This document shows positions 23,489-30,497 of a stretch of 52,322 nt of DNA, one piece after another. Both the position numbers and the translations under genes were made by a program. Every line of letters begins with the position of its first letter. The stretch's first letter is position 1. The notes below the pieces were generated by a model. The model was not told the origin of the DNA, ran no database searches, and was given only the letters and a program-made list of their open reading frames with translations. Origin of the DNA: Prevotellaceae bacterium UBA4359 (GTDB lineage Bacteria > Bacteroidota > Bacteroidia > Bacteroidales > Bacteroidaceae); assembly GCA_002393555.1 (NCBI GenBank), contig DGSP01000041.1:1-52322 (forward strand). Reading direction: 5' to 3'.

Positions 23489-24739
23489 ATGCAATCCGCT
23501 AAAATCATCAACGACCCCGTGTTCGGGTTCATCCGTGTGCCACGCGGTTTGTTGCTCGACATCGTGCGCCATCCCGCCTTCTACCGCCTCAGCCGCATCA
23601 AGCAACTGGGCGGTGCCAACATTGTCTATCCCGGAGCACAGCACACCCGTCTGCAACACTCGCTCGGAGCCTTCCATCTGATGGGAAAAGCCATCCTCTC
23701 CCTGCAGCAGAAGGGGCAGTTCATCTTCGACAGTGAGGCAGAGGCAGTGCAGGCAGCCATCCTCCTGCACGACATCGGGCATGGTCCCTTCAGCCACGTG
23801 CTGGAACACACCCTCATCAGCGGCATCTGCCACGAAGACATCTCCCTCTTGGTGATGGAGCAGATGAATGAGGAGATGCGCGGACAGTTAGGACTCGCCA
23901 TCAAGATTTTCAAGGACGAATACCCCAAGCGGTTCCTCCACCAACTCATCTCCTCACAACTCGACATGGACCGCCTCGACTACCTGAAGCGCGACGCTTT
24001 CTTCACCGGTGTGAACGAAGCCAACATCGGCTCCTCGCGCATCATCGACATGCTCGATGTCATCGACGACCAACTGGTGGTCGATAAGAAGGGCATCTAC
24101 TCCATCGAGAACTACCTCGTCAGCCGCCGCCTCATGTACTGGCAAGTCTATCTGCACAAAACCTCTGTGGCGGCTGAACACGTGATGATTAATGCACTGA
24201 AGCGGGCCAAGCAACTGGCACGGGAAGAATTATCAGCAAAACATTCGCCCAGCGCGTGTGCTGGACTATTCGCCTCCCCTGCCCTACGGTTCTTTCTCTA
24301 CAACGACATCGACCGCCAGACCTTCTTCAGCCAGCCCGAATGCCTGCAGAACTACCTCACCCTCGACGACAACGACATCTGGTCGGCCATGAAGGTGTGG
24401 TGCAACCATCCCGACCCCATCCTCTCCCTGCTCAGCCGCGACTTCATCAACCGCAACATCTTCAAGGTGGAAATGAGCGATGAACCCGTAGGCGAAGATA
24501 GGAAGCAAGAGAAACTGCAGGAACTGGCGGAGGGCTACCATGTGTCAATCGACGATGCCAACTATCTCATTGCCAACATCGAGGTGGGCAAAGACATGTA
24601 CAGCGTGGACGATGACCAGATAGAAATCCGCTTCAACGATGGCACCACACGCACCCTGACCGAAGCCAGCGACATGCTCAGCACATCGCTCGCCACCAAG
24701 AAAGTCCGCAAACACTACTTCTGCTATCAGCGCATGTAG
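23489..24739 (+). CDS. HD-domain phosphohydrolase (dGTPase-like)
   Basis: The 416-residue cytoplasmic protein belongs to the HD superfamily group related to dNTP triphosphohydrolases (COG1078-like). The metal site is visible as 'HTRLQHSLGAFHL' (His about 52 and 57), 'ILLHDIGHGPFSHVLEH' (about 92-108) and 'SSQLDMDRLDYLKRDAFFTG' (about 153-172). Proteins of this type hydrolyse deoxynucleotides or related phosphates, but the exact substrate is not shown by the sequence. The N-terminus 'KIINDPVFGFI' is typical of the family, supporting the start. The gene follows pyrF at 137 bp across a palindromic repeat and ends at a strong terminator. Confidence 0.9.
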   Translation: MQSAKIINDPVFGFIRVPRGLLLDIVRHPAFYRLSRIKQLGGANIVYPGAQHTRLQHSLGAFHLMGKAILSLQQKGQFIFDSEAEAVQAAILLHDIGHGPFSHVLEHTLISGICHEDISLLVMEQMNEEMRGQLGLAIKIFKDEYPKRFLHQLISSQLDMDRLDYLKRDAFFTGVNEANIGSSRIIDMLDVIDDQLVVDKKGIYSIENYLVSRRLMYWQVYLHKTSVAAEHVMINALKRAKQLAREELSAKHSPSACAGLFASPALRFFLYNDIDRQTFFSQPECLQNYLTLDDNDIWSAMKVWCNHPDPILSLLSRDFINRNIFKVEMSDEPVGEDRKQEKLQELAEGYHVSIDDANYLIANIEVGKDMYSVDDDQIEIRFNDGTTRTLTEASDMLSTSLATKKVRKHYFCYQRM

Positions 24740-24776
24740 GACGACCGACTCCCAGCCGGTCCACACCTCTCCAAAG

Positions 24777-24848
24777 GCGTACCCCTCGGCTACGACACAG
24801 CGTACCCCTCGACTACGGCACATCGTAGTCGAGGGGTACGCTTTTTTT
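24777..24848 (+). terminator. Very strong terminator with duplicated left arm
   Basis: A perfect 19-bp stem (24799-24817 with 24824-24842), a 6-nt loop and seven T end the HD-domain gene. An extra copy of most of the left arm lies at 24777-24794, 23 bases upstream with one change that still pairs as G-T. Either copy could therefore pair with the right arm. Confidence 0.9.
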
Positions 24849-24872
24849 GTTACGTCAGTTTGGCACAAGAAA

Positions 24873-25265
24873 TCACTTGCCCGAATCGAGCAGCCACTTA
24901 CCATCCACCTTCACCACACGGCTCTTGTCGCTCTTGGCCGAGCCGTCGCCATACTTGACGGTGTAGTTGACCTGGGCAGATTCGTCGCCCTCTTCCATCT
25001 GCACGTTGTCGATGACAACATCGGCAATGCCGCCTTTCTTGTCATACTCCTTGGTGCCTTTCTCGCGGAACATCGTGACGAGTTGCTGCTTGTCCTTGTC
25101 GGAGAGACCTTTCTTGAAGTAGAGCAGGTCAATGGCCTCTTCATACTGGCCTTCCTGCACCAGAGCGTAGTACTGCGTCACCACTCCTTCGGGTGAGTTC
25201 TTGGAACACGAAACGAACATGACGGCCACGAGGGCGATGCTCAGAATAGAAAGAATTTTTTTCAT
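24873..25265 (-). CDS. DUF4878-type lipoprotein
   Basis: The 130-residue product has a lipoprotein signal with Cys20 in 'FVSCS'. The mature part has the DUF4878/NTF2-like plan: 'SPEGVVTQYYALVQEGQYEEAIDLL' helices, then beta strands ending 'DKSRVVKVDGKWLLDSGK'. Such proteins are common small envelope lipoproteins of Bacteroidetes without a known ligand. Its ATG overlaps the stop of the upstream papain-like lipoprotein gene (ATGA), so they are co-translated from the promoter at 25898-25905. Confidence 0.88.
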   Translation of the reverse strand: MKKILSILSIALVAVMFVSCSKNSPEGVVTQYYALVQEGQYEEAIDLLYFKKGLSDKDKQQLVTMFREKGTKEYDKKGGIADVVIDNVQMEEGDESAQVNYTVKYGDGSAKSDKSRVVKVDGKWLLDSGK

Positions 25266-25888
25266 TGCTTTTGGGTATTAAAGGGTTGAACAAATAGTAT
25301 CTTTTCACTTTCTTCGATGTCGATGGGGAAGATGCACTCGCCGTCCTTGCTGAAGAGCAGGGGGACATCGTGGCGACGCTTTTGGCTGAGGTCGATGCCC
25401 TGGTGCAGGTAGGCTTGCCAGACGAGTTCGGTGCAGTAGAGTCTGGTGGTGTCGGAGAGCAGATAGTCGCCATCGAACTCCACCCGCTCAGCCACTTTTT
25501 GCAGCGCGTAGCGAGTTGCCGTTTCGGCCACTGAGTCGGGACAATCGACTCGCATCCATGCTCCCCTGATAGCCCGATGGGCAGCATAAAATTCTGCCAG
25601 AGGCTCACATTTCAGCCGCTCGGGTTCCCCTCTTTCTGCCTCATCTGGCACGGCATGGACGACCATCCATCGGGCTGTTGCCGTATCGAGGTGCAGCATG
25701 CCGATGTGGGAATAGACGGATTGGCTGGTTTCGGTCACTGCCTTGCTCTCCATCCCATAGCCGCATCGCAACACGAGGTCGCCCTCGCGGAATGGTTCCT
25801 CGCCTGTCAGCACCACCGTCTCATGCGGCTCCTGACAACTGCACAGCAACAGCATCGCCCACAACAGGCTCTTGACTTTCTTTCCCAT
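25262..25888 (-). CDS. YiiX/NlpC-P60-like cysteine hydrolase lipoprotein
   Basis: The 208-residue product has a lipoprotein signal with Cys18 in 'LLLCSC'. The mature domain matches permuted NlpC/P60 (YiiX-like) hydrolases: 'REGDLVLRCGYG' near residue 35, 'VYSHIGMLH' with the probable catalytic His, and 'RLYCTELVW' with the probable catalytic Cys. In this permuted fold the Cys comes after the His. Family members act on cell-wall peptides or acyl/amide bonds. The start at 25888 is preferred over 25939: it begins the signal peptide, and the minus-strand promoter at 25898-25905 would start transcription only a few bases ahead. It overlaps the DUF4878 gene by four bases. Confidence 0.82.
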   Translation of the reverse strand: MGKKVKSLLWAMLLLCSCQEPHETVVLTGEEPFREGDLVLRCGYGMESKAVTETSQSVYSHIGMLHLDTATARWMVVHAVPDEAERGEPERLKCEPLAEFYAAHRAIRGAWMRVDCPDSVAETATRYALQKVAERVEFDGDYLLSDTTRLYCTELVWQAYLHQGIDLSQKRRHDVPLLFSKDGECIFPIDIEESEKILFVQPFNTQKQ

Positions 25889-25897
25889 ATTCTGCGC

Positions 25898-25905
25898 CAA
25901 ATGTA
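25898..25905 (-). promoter_or_regulatory. Promoter of the YiiX-like/DUF4878 operon
   Basis: On the minus strand this is TACATTTG, an exact TAnnTTTG match, with the ATG at 25888 only about ten bases after it. The message would have an extremely short leader. It diverges from the uvrA promoter 63 bases away. Confidence 0.6.
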
Positions 25906-25968
25906 AGGAAAAATATTCATCCGCCACATCTTTTGGCAAAAAAATATCGGAAACAGCCGTTTTTTCCC

Positions 25969-25976
25969 TAACTTTG
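25969..25976 (+). promoter_or_regulatory. Promoter of uvrA with very short leader
   Basis: TAACTTTG is an exact -7 match. The uvrA ATG at 25987 is only 10 bases after it, so the transcript should be nearly leaderless. Confidence 0.65.
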
Positions 25977-25986
25977 TGGCCGATTT

Positions 25987-28833
25987 ATGAAAAAGATAGA
26001 ACTGAAACGCGCCGAACTGAAGGACTTTGTCAGTGTGCGCGGATGCAGGGTGAACAACCTGAAGAACATCGATGTGCAGATTCCGCACGACAAGTTTGTA
26101 GTCATCACGGGTGTGAGCGGCTCGGGCAAGTCGTCGCTGGCGTTCGACACGCTCTATGCCGAGGGACAGCGACGATATGTGGAGAGCCTTTCGACCTATG
26201 CACGGCAGTTTCTGGGACGGATGAAGAAGCCCGACTGCGACTTCATCGAGGGCATTTCGCCTGCCATTGCCATCGAACAGAAGGTGAGTAGCCGCAACCC
26301 ACGTTCGACCGTGGGCACAAGCACGGAGATTTACGACTATCTGCGCATGCTCTATGCGAGGATTGGACGAACCTTTTCACCCGTGAGCGGACTGGAGGTG
26401 AAGAAGAACACGACCGATGACATCATCGAGTGCATGCTGGCGCATGAGGAGGGGATGAAACTGATGGTGATGACACCGTTGAAAGTGAGAGGCGGAAGGA
26501 CGCTGACGGAGCAGTTGGATGTGGATTACAAGAGCGGTTTCCAACGGGTGGAAGTGAATGGAGAAGTGATGAGGATAACGGAGGTGATGGAGGCTGTAGG
26601 CTCTGCTGCACCCAAGTTGCAGCACACAGAACAGAAGATGCGCTTAGTCATTGACCGCCTGAAGGTGGCCAACGAGAAAGCGACCATCAACCGCCTGGTC
26701 GATTCGGCCAACACGGCACTGTATGAGGGTGACGGTGTGTGCATCCTGCAGTTTGAGAACGGCGACAAGCAGACGTTTTCGCTGAAGTTTGAAGCCGACG
26801 GCATGGAGTTTGAGGAACCGACCGACCAGATGTTTTCCTTCAATTCGCCCGTGGGTGCTTGCCCAGAGTGCGAGGGGTACGGCAGAATCATCGGCATCGA
26901 CGAGAGTCTGGTCATTCCCGACCCCCAACTCTCGGTGTATGACGGTTGCGTGGCTCCCTGGAAAGGCGAGAAGATGTCGGAATGGAAGAAGGAGTTTGTG
27001 AGGAGGGCTGAGAAATACGAGAATTTTCCCATCTTCACACCTTACAGCCAACTGACCGAACGGCAGAAAGAAGTGTTGTGGCATGGGGTGTATGAGGAGA
27101 ACGAATGGGGCAACCGCTCCATCTGTATCGACGAGTTTTTCCGCATGCTGCGGGAGAATCAGTATAAAATCCAGTATCGCGTGATGCTGGCCCGCTACAG
27201 AGGCAAGACCGCCTGCCCCACCTGCCACGGACGAAGGCTGAAGAAGGAAGCAGAGTATGTGAAGATAGGTGGACGGAGCATCACCGACTTGTGCGAACTT
27301 TCCATCAGCGACCTGAACGAGTTTTTCCGCACCCTGAAGGTGACTCCGCAGGAGCAGAAGATAGCCCAGAGGCTGCTGACCGAAATCAAGAGCCGTCTGC
27401 AGTTCCTCGTGGATGTGGGGCTGAGTTACCTGACGTTGGCACGACTGAGCAATTCCCTTTCGGGCGGCGAAAGCCAACGCATCAACCTTGCCACGAGTCT
27501 CGGTTCTTCGCTGGTGGGCAGCATGTACATTCTGGACGAACCCAGCATCGGCCTGCATTCGCGCGACACCCAACGACTCATCCACGTGCTCAGACAACTG
27601 CAGCAACTGGGCAACACGGTTATCGTGGTGGAGCATGATGAGGAAATCATGCGGGCCGCAGACTACATCATCGACATCGGGCCTGATGCAGGTCGATTGG
27701 GCGGAGAAATCATGTATGCAGGCCCACCAAATCCCAATCCGAAACAGATGAAAGATGTGCAATCGCACACGCTTGACTATCTGACTGGACGTGAGCAGAT
27801 TGCCATTCCCGAAAGCCGTCGGCCTTGGAACAACTACATCATGGTGAAGAATGCCCGTGCCAACAACCTGAAGGGCATCGATGTGAAGTTTCCGCTGAAC
27901 GTGATGACCTGCGTGACGGGGGTTTCGGGTTCGGGCAAATCCACGTTGGTCAGAGACATCCTCTATGCAGCCATGAAGCGGCAGTTGGGCGAAAGCAGCG
28001 AAAAGCCGGGGCTGTTCTCCGGACTGGAGGGCGACATGAAGATGATTAAGCATGTCGATTTTGTCAACCAGAACCCTATCGGCACCTCCTCGCGCTCCAA
28101 CCCCGTGACCTACATCGGCGCATGGGACGAAATCCGCAAACTGCTCGCCAACCAGCAACTGGCCAAGCAGATGGGCTACACGCCAGCCTACTTCTCTTTC
28201 AACACCGAAGGTGGCCGATGCGAAGAGTGCAAGGGCGAAGGCACGGTGACCGTGGAGATGCAGTTCATGAACGACCTCGTGCTGGAGTGTGAAGCCTGTC
28301 ACGGCAAGCGTTTCAAGAGCGACATTCTGGAGGTGAAGTATCAAGGCGTGAATGCCTACGACATCATGGAAATGACCATCAACCAAGCGGTTGAGTTCTT
28401 CAGCAAGCATGGACAGAAGAAGATTGTGGAGAAGATGAAACCCCTGCAAGACGTGGGCTTAGGTTACATCAAACTCGGCCAAACCTCTTCCACACTGTCG
28501 GGAGGCGAGAATCAGCGCATCAAGTTGGCCTACTATCTGAGTCAGGAGAAGTCTGAACCAACACTTTTCATCTTCGACGAACCGACCACCGGACTGCACT
28601 TCCACGACATCCAGAAACTGCTCGATGCCTTCAATGCCCTCATTGCCCGAGGACACACCATCCTCATCATCGAACACAACATGGACATCATCAAGTGTGC
28701 CGACCACCTCATCGACCTCGGCCCCGAAGGCGGACAAGGAGGCGGCAACGTCGTGGTGACGGGTACACCAGAAGAGGTGGCACGGTGCGCTTACAGTTAC
28801 ACAGGACAGTTTTTGCAAGAGAAAATGCTATAG
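25987..28833 (+). CDS. uvrA: Excinuclease ABC subunit A
   Basis: The 948-residue protein recognises DNA damage for nucleotide excision repair. It has two ABC ATPase modules: Walker A 'GVSGSGKS' at 42-49 and at about 645-652, with signature motifs 'LSGGESQR' and 'LSGGENQR'. The C-terminal zinc module is intact ('CEECKGEG' ... 'CEACHGKRF'). In the N-terminal module only the second CxxC ('CPECEGYG') is present. The first pair is replaced by non-cysteine sequence, and the CPDH-type segment near residue 125 reads 'SPVSG'. Such loss occurs in some UvrA paralogues, so this could be one of two UvrA proteins in the genome. The length is normal. A terminator follows directly. Confidence 0.95.
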   Translation: MKKIELKRAELKDFVSVRGCRVNNLKNIDVQIPHDKFVVITGVSGSGKSSLAFDTLYAEGQRRYVESLSTYARQFLGRMKKPDCDFIEGISPAIAIEQKVSSRNPRSTVGTSTEIYDYLRMLYARIGRTFSPVSGLEVKKNTTDDIIECMLAHEEGMKLMVMTPLKVRGGRTLTEQLDVDYKSGFQRVEVNGEVMRITEVMEAVGSAAPKLQHTEQKMRLVIDRLKVANEKATINRLVDSANTALYEGDGVCILQFENGDKQTFSLKFEADGMEFEEPTDQMFSFNSPVGACPECEGYGRIIGIDESLVIPDPQLSVYDGCVAPWKGEKMSEWKKEFVRRAEKYENFPIFTPYSQLTERQKEVLWHGVYEENEWGNRSICIDEFFRMLRENQYKIQYRVMLARYRGKTACPTCHGRRLKKEAEYVKIGGRSITDLCELSISDLNEFFRTLKVTPQEQKIAQRLLTEIKSRLQFLVDVGLSYLTLARLSNSLSGGESQRINLATSLGSSLVGSMYILDEPSIGLHSRDTQRLIHVLRQLQQLGNTVIVVEHDEEIMRAADYIIDIGPDAGRLGGEIMYAGPPNPNPKQMKDVQSHTLDYLTGREQIAIPESRRPWNNYIMVKNARANNLKGIDVKFPLNVMTCVTGVSGSGKSTLVRDILYAAMKRQLGESSEKPGLFSGLEGDMKMIKHVDFVNQNPIGTSSRSNPVTYIGAWDEIRKLLANQQLAKQMGYTPAYFSFNTEGGRCEECKGEGTVTVEMQFMNDLVLECEACHGKRFKSDILEVKYQGVNAYDIMEMTINQAVEFFSKHGQKKIVEKMKPLQDVGLGYIKLGQTSSTLSGGENQRIKLAYYLSQEKSEPTLFIFDEPTTGLHFHDIQKLLDAFNALIARGHTILIIEHNMDIIKCADHLIDLGPEGGQGGGNVVVTGTPEEVARCAYSYTGQFLQEKML

Positions 28834-28867
28834 TTTCCGAATGAAAATATCATAATTTATAAATAAT

Positions 28868-28910
28868 GTGGAAGAAAAATGCCCAAGTTTTTCTTCCACT
28901 TATTTTTTTT
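28868..28910 (+). terminator. Terminator of uvrA
   Basis: A 12-bp stem (28868-28879 with 28888-28899) with an 8-nt loop is followed by TTATTTTTTTT. The T run abuts the promoter of the next gene at 28914. Confidence 0.8.
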
Positions 28911-28913
28911 ACC

Positions 28914-28921
28914 TACCTTTG
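28914..28921 (+). promoter_or_regulatory. Promoter of the M64 peptidase gene
   Basis: TACCTTTG is an exact -7 match directly after the uvrA terminator, giving a leader of about 24 nt to the ATG at 28952. It rules out the longer in-frame start at 28868. Confidence 0.65.
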
Positions 28922-28951
28922 CAATCTAACTATACTTACAACCGTGTCACG

Positions 28952-30388
28952 ATGAAACTACTACTAACCACCTTACTGACTTTTGTCTGCATGCTTTCTG
29001 TGCAGGCCCAATCTTTCGACAACTACTTTGAGGATGCCACTTTGCGCCTCGACTACATCTTTGCCGGCAATGCAAAAGAGCAGCACATCTACCTGCAAGA
29101 ACTGAAAAAGCAGGACAAGTGGGCAGGTCGCAAGAGCCGCCTGTCGGAGAAGTTTCTGAACGGTAACGGACAAGTGACCGTCAGAGACCATGCCACCCAG
29201 CAAGTGATTTACGTCAACACGTTCTCCACCTTGTTCCAAGAGTGGTTGCAGTATGATGAAGCCAAGCAAGTCGATAAGGCTTTTGAAACTTCTTACAATG
29301 TGCCTTTCCCAAAAAGCCCCATCGACGTGACCGTCACCCTGACCAACAATCACCAAGCAGTCGTCGCCGAGATGACCCACACGGTTGACCCCAAGGACAT
29401 TCTCATCCGCCGAATCGGCAACAACGGCATTCCGTTCCACTATGTGTGGAAGCCAGCCCATGCACAGGGTGACATTCCGTCTCGCACTCCATCCGATGAA
29501 CCTCGCAACGGAAGTGGCCGCGACTACACCGCTTCTGCCTATGACCCCTTCAAGGGAGTTGACTTTACTGGATGTATCGACCTGGCCATCGTGGCCGAAG
29601 GCTACACCGAGGCTCAAATGGGCAAGTTTTACCACGACTGCCAACGTGCTGTCGATGCCCTGTTCGAGCGTGAACCTTTCAAGTCTCTGAAAAACCGTTT
29701 CAACGTGGTGGCTGTGGCTGCCCCCTCGCAAGAGGCTGGCCCCACGGTGCCTCATCAGGGCGTGTGGCACAACACCCCCGCCGGCAGCCACTACGACACG
29801 TTCTACACCGACCGCTACCTGATGTCGCAAGACATGCACCGCATCTACGACCTGCTCAGCGGCGTACCGTTCGAGCACATCATGGTGTTGGTCAACTCCG
29901 ACACCTATGGCGGCGGCGGCATCTACAACCAGGTGACCTTCTCCACCAGCGACCACCCCACCTTCAAGGAGGTGTTCGTACATGAGTTTGGCCACAGTTA
30001 TGCAGGTCTGGCTGACGAGTATGCCTACGATGACATGGACACAGAGTGGTATCCAGCCGACACTGAGCCATGGGAGCCTAACATCACCACCCTCAAGAAC
30101 TTCAGCACCAAGTGGGCCGACATGATGCCCAAGAAGCAACCCATCCCCACCCCACTCGACCCTAAAGTGCCCGACTTCAAGAAGGTGGACAAGAACGACC
30201 CCAAGGCAATGGCCGCCCTGAACAAAGCCACCCAAGTGGTTGGTGTGTTTGAGGGGGCTGGCTATCAGAGCAAAGGCTGCTATCGTCCTGCCCAGGAGTG
30301 CCGCATGAAGATTAACGAAGTGGAGGATTTCTGCCCCGTCTGCACAAGGGCCATCATCAGAATCACTGATTTTTACACTGCCCAATAG
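28952..30388 (+). CDS. Secreted M64-family metallopeptidase (IgA peptidase-like)
   Basis: The 478-residue protein has a signal peptide ending near VQA-Q20. An N-terminal beta-rich domain (20-190) precedes the M64 catalytic domain, marked by 'GCIDLAIVAEGYT' and the zinc site 'VHEFGHSYAGLADEY' (His344, Glu345, His348, then Asp about ten residues on). C-terminal cysteines ('GCYRPAQECRMK', 'FCPVCTRAI') are typical of the family. The founding member from Clostridium ramosum cleaves IgA, but Bacteroidetes members are many and most have unknown targets, so IgA cleavage is not implied. The start at 28952 follows the promoter. The next gene is 109 bp away with no clear promoter and may be co-transcribed. 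Confidence 0.9.
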   Translation: MKLLLTTLLTFVCMLSVQAQSFDNYFEDATLRLDYIFAGNAKEQHIYLQELKKQDKWAGRKSRLSEKFLNGNGQVTVRDHATQQVIYVNTFSTLFQEWLQYDEAKQVDKAFETSYNVPFPKSPIDVTVTLTNNHQAVVAEMTHTVDPKDILIRRIGNNGIPFHYVWKPAHAQGDIPSRTPSDEPRNGSGRDYTASAYDPFKGVDFTGCIDLAIVAEGYTEAQMGKFYHDCQRAVDALFEREPFKSLKNRFNVVAVAAPSQEAGPTVPHQGVWHNTPAGSHYDTFYTDRYLMSQDMHRIYDLLSGVPFEHIMVLVNSDTYGGGGIYNQVTFSTSDHPTFKEVFVHEFGHSYAGLADEYAYDDMDTEWYPADTEPWEPNITTLKNFSTKWADMMPKKQPIPTPLDPKVPDFKKVDKNDPKAMAALNKATQVVGVFEGAGYQSKGCYRPAQECRMKINEVEDFCPVCTRAIIRITDFYTAQ

Positions 30389-30390
30389 GA

Positions 30391-30421
30391 CTATATAGAC
30401 TAGATGGGCTAGATAATCTAG
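30391..30421. repeat. Short CTAGAT-rich low-complexity patch
   Basis: CTAGAT-like words recur about every 9-11 bases between the M64 and GH128-type genes, ending in the palindrome CTAGATAATCTAG (30409-30421). It may be a decayed microsatellite or an operator. Confidence 0.45.
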
Positions 30422-30497
30422 AAAAACTATAAAGACTGGAAAAGAATACTAACTATCAAAGAAGACATAAAATCAAACTAAAAACCGACAATAAACT

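Noticed and set aside
26644..28449. A 601-codon open frame opposite uvrA
   Set aside because: It lies wholly within uvrA, whose motifs are unambiguous. The antisense product is a His/Leu/Gln-rich artefact.
28973..30385. A 470-codon open frame opposite the M64 peptidase gene
   Set aside because: It is an antisense shadow of a well-supported secreted peptidase with no recognisable domain.
28952..30388. Immunoglobulin A protease with a proven host target
   Set aside because: The M64 family is named after one IgA-cleaving enzyme, but sequence alone does not show the substrate.
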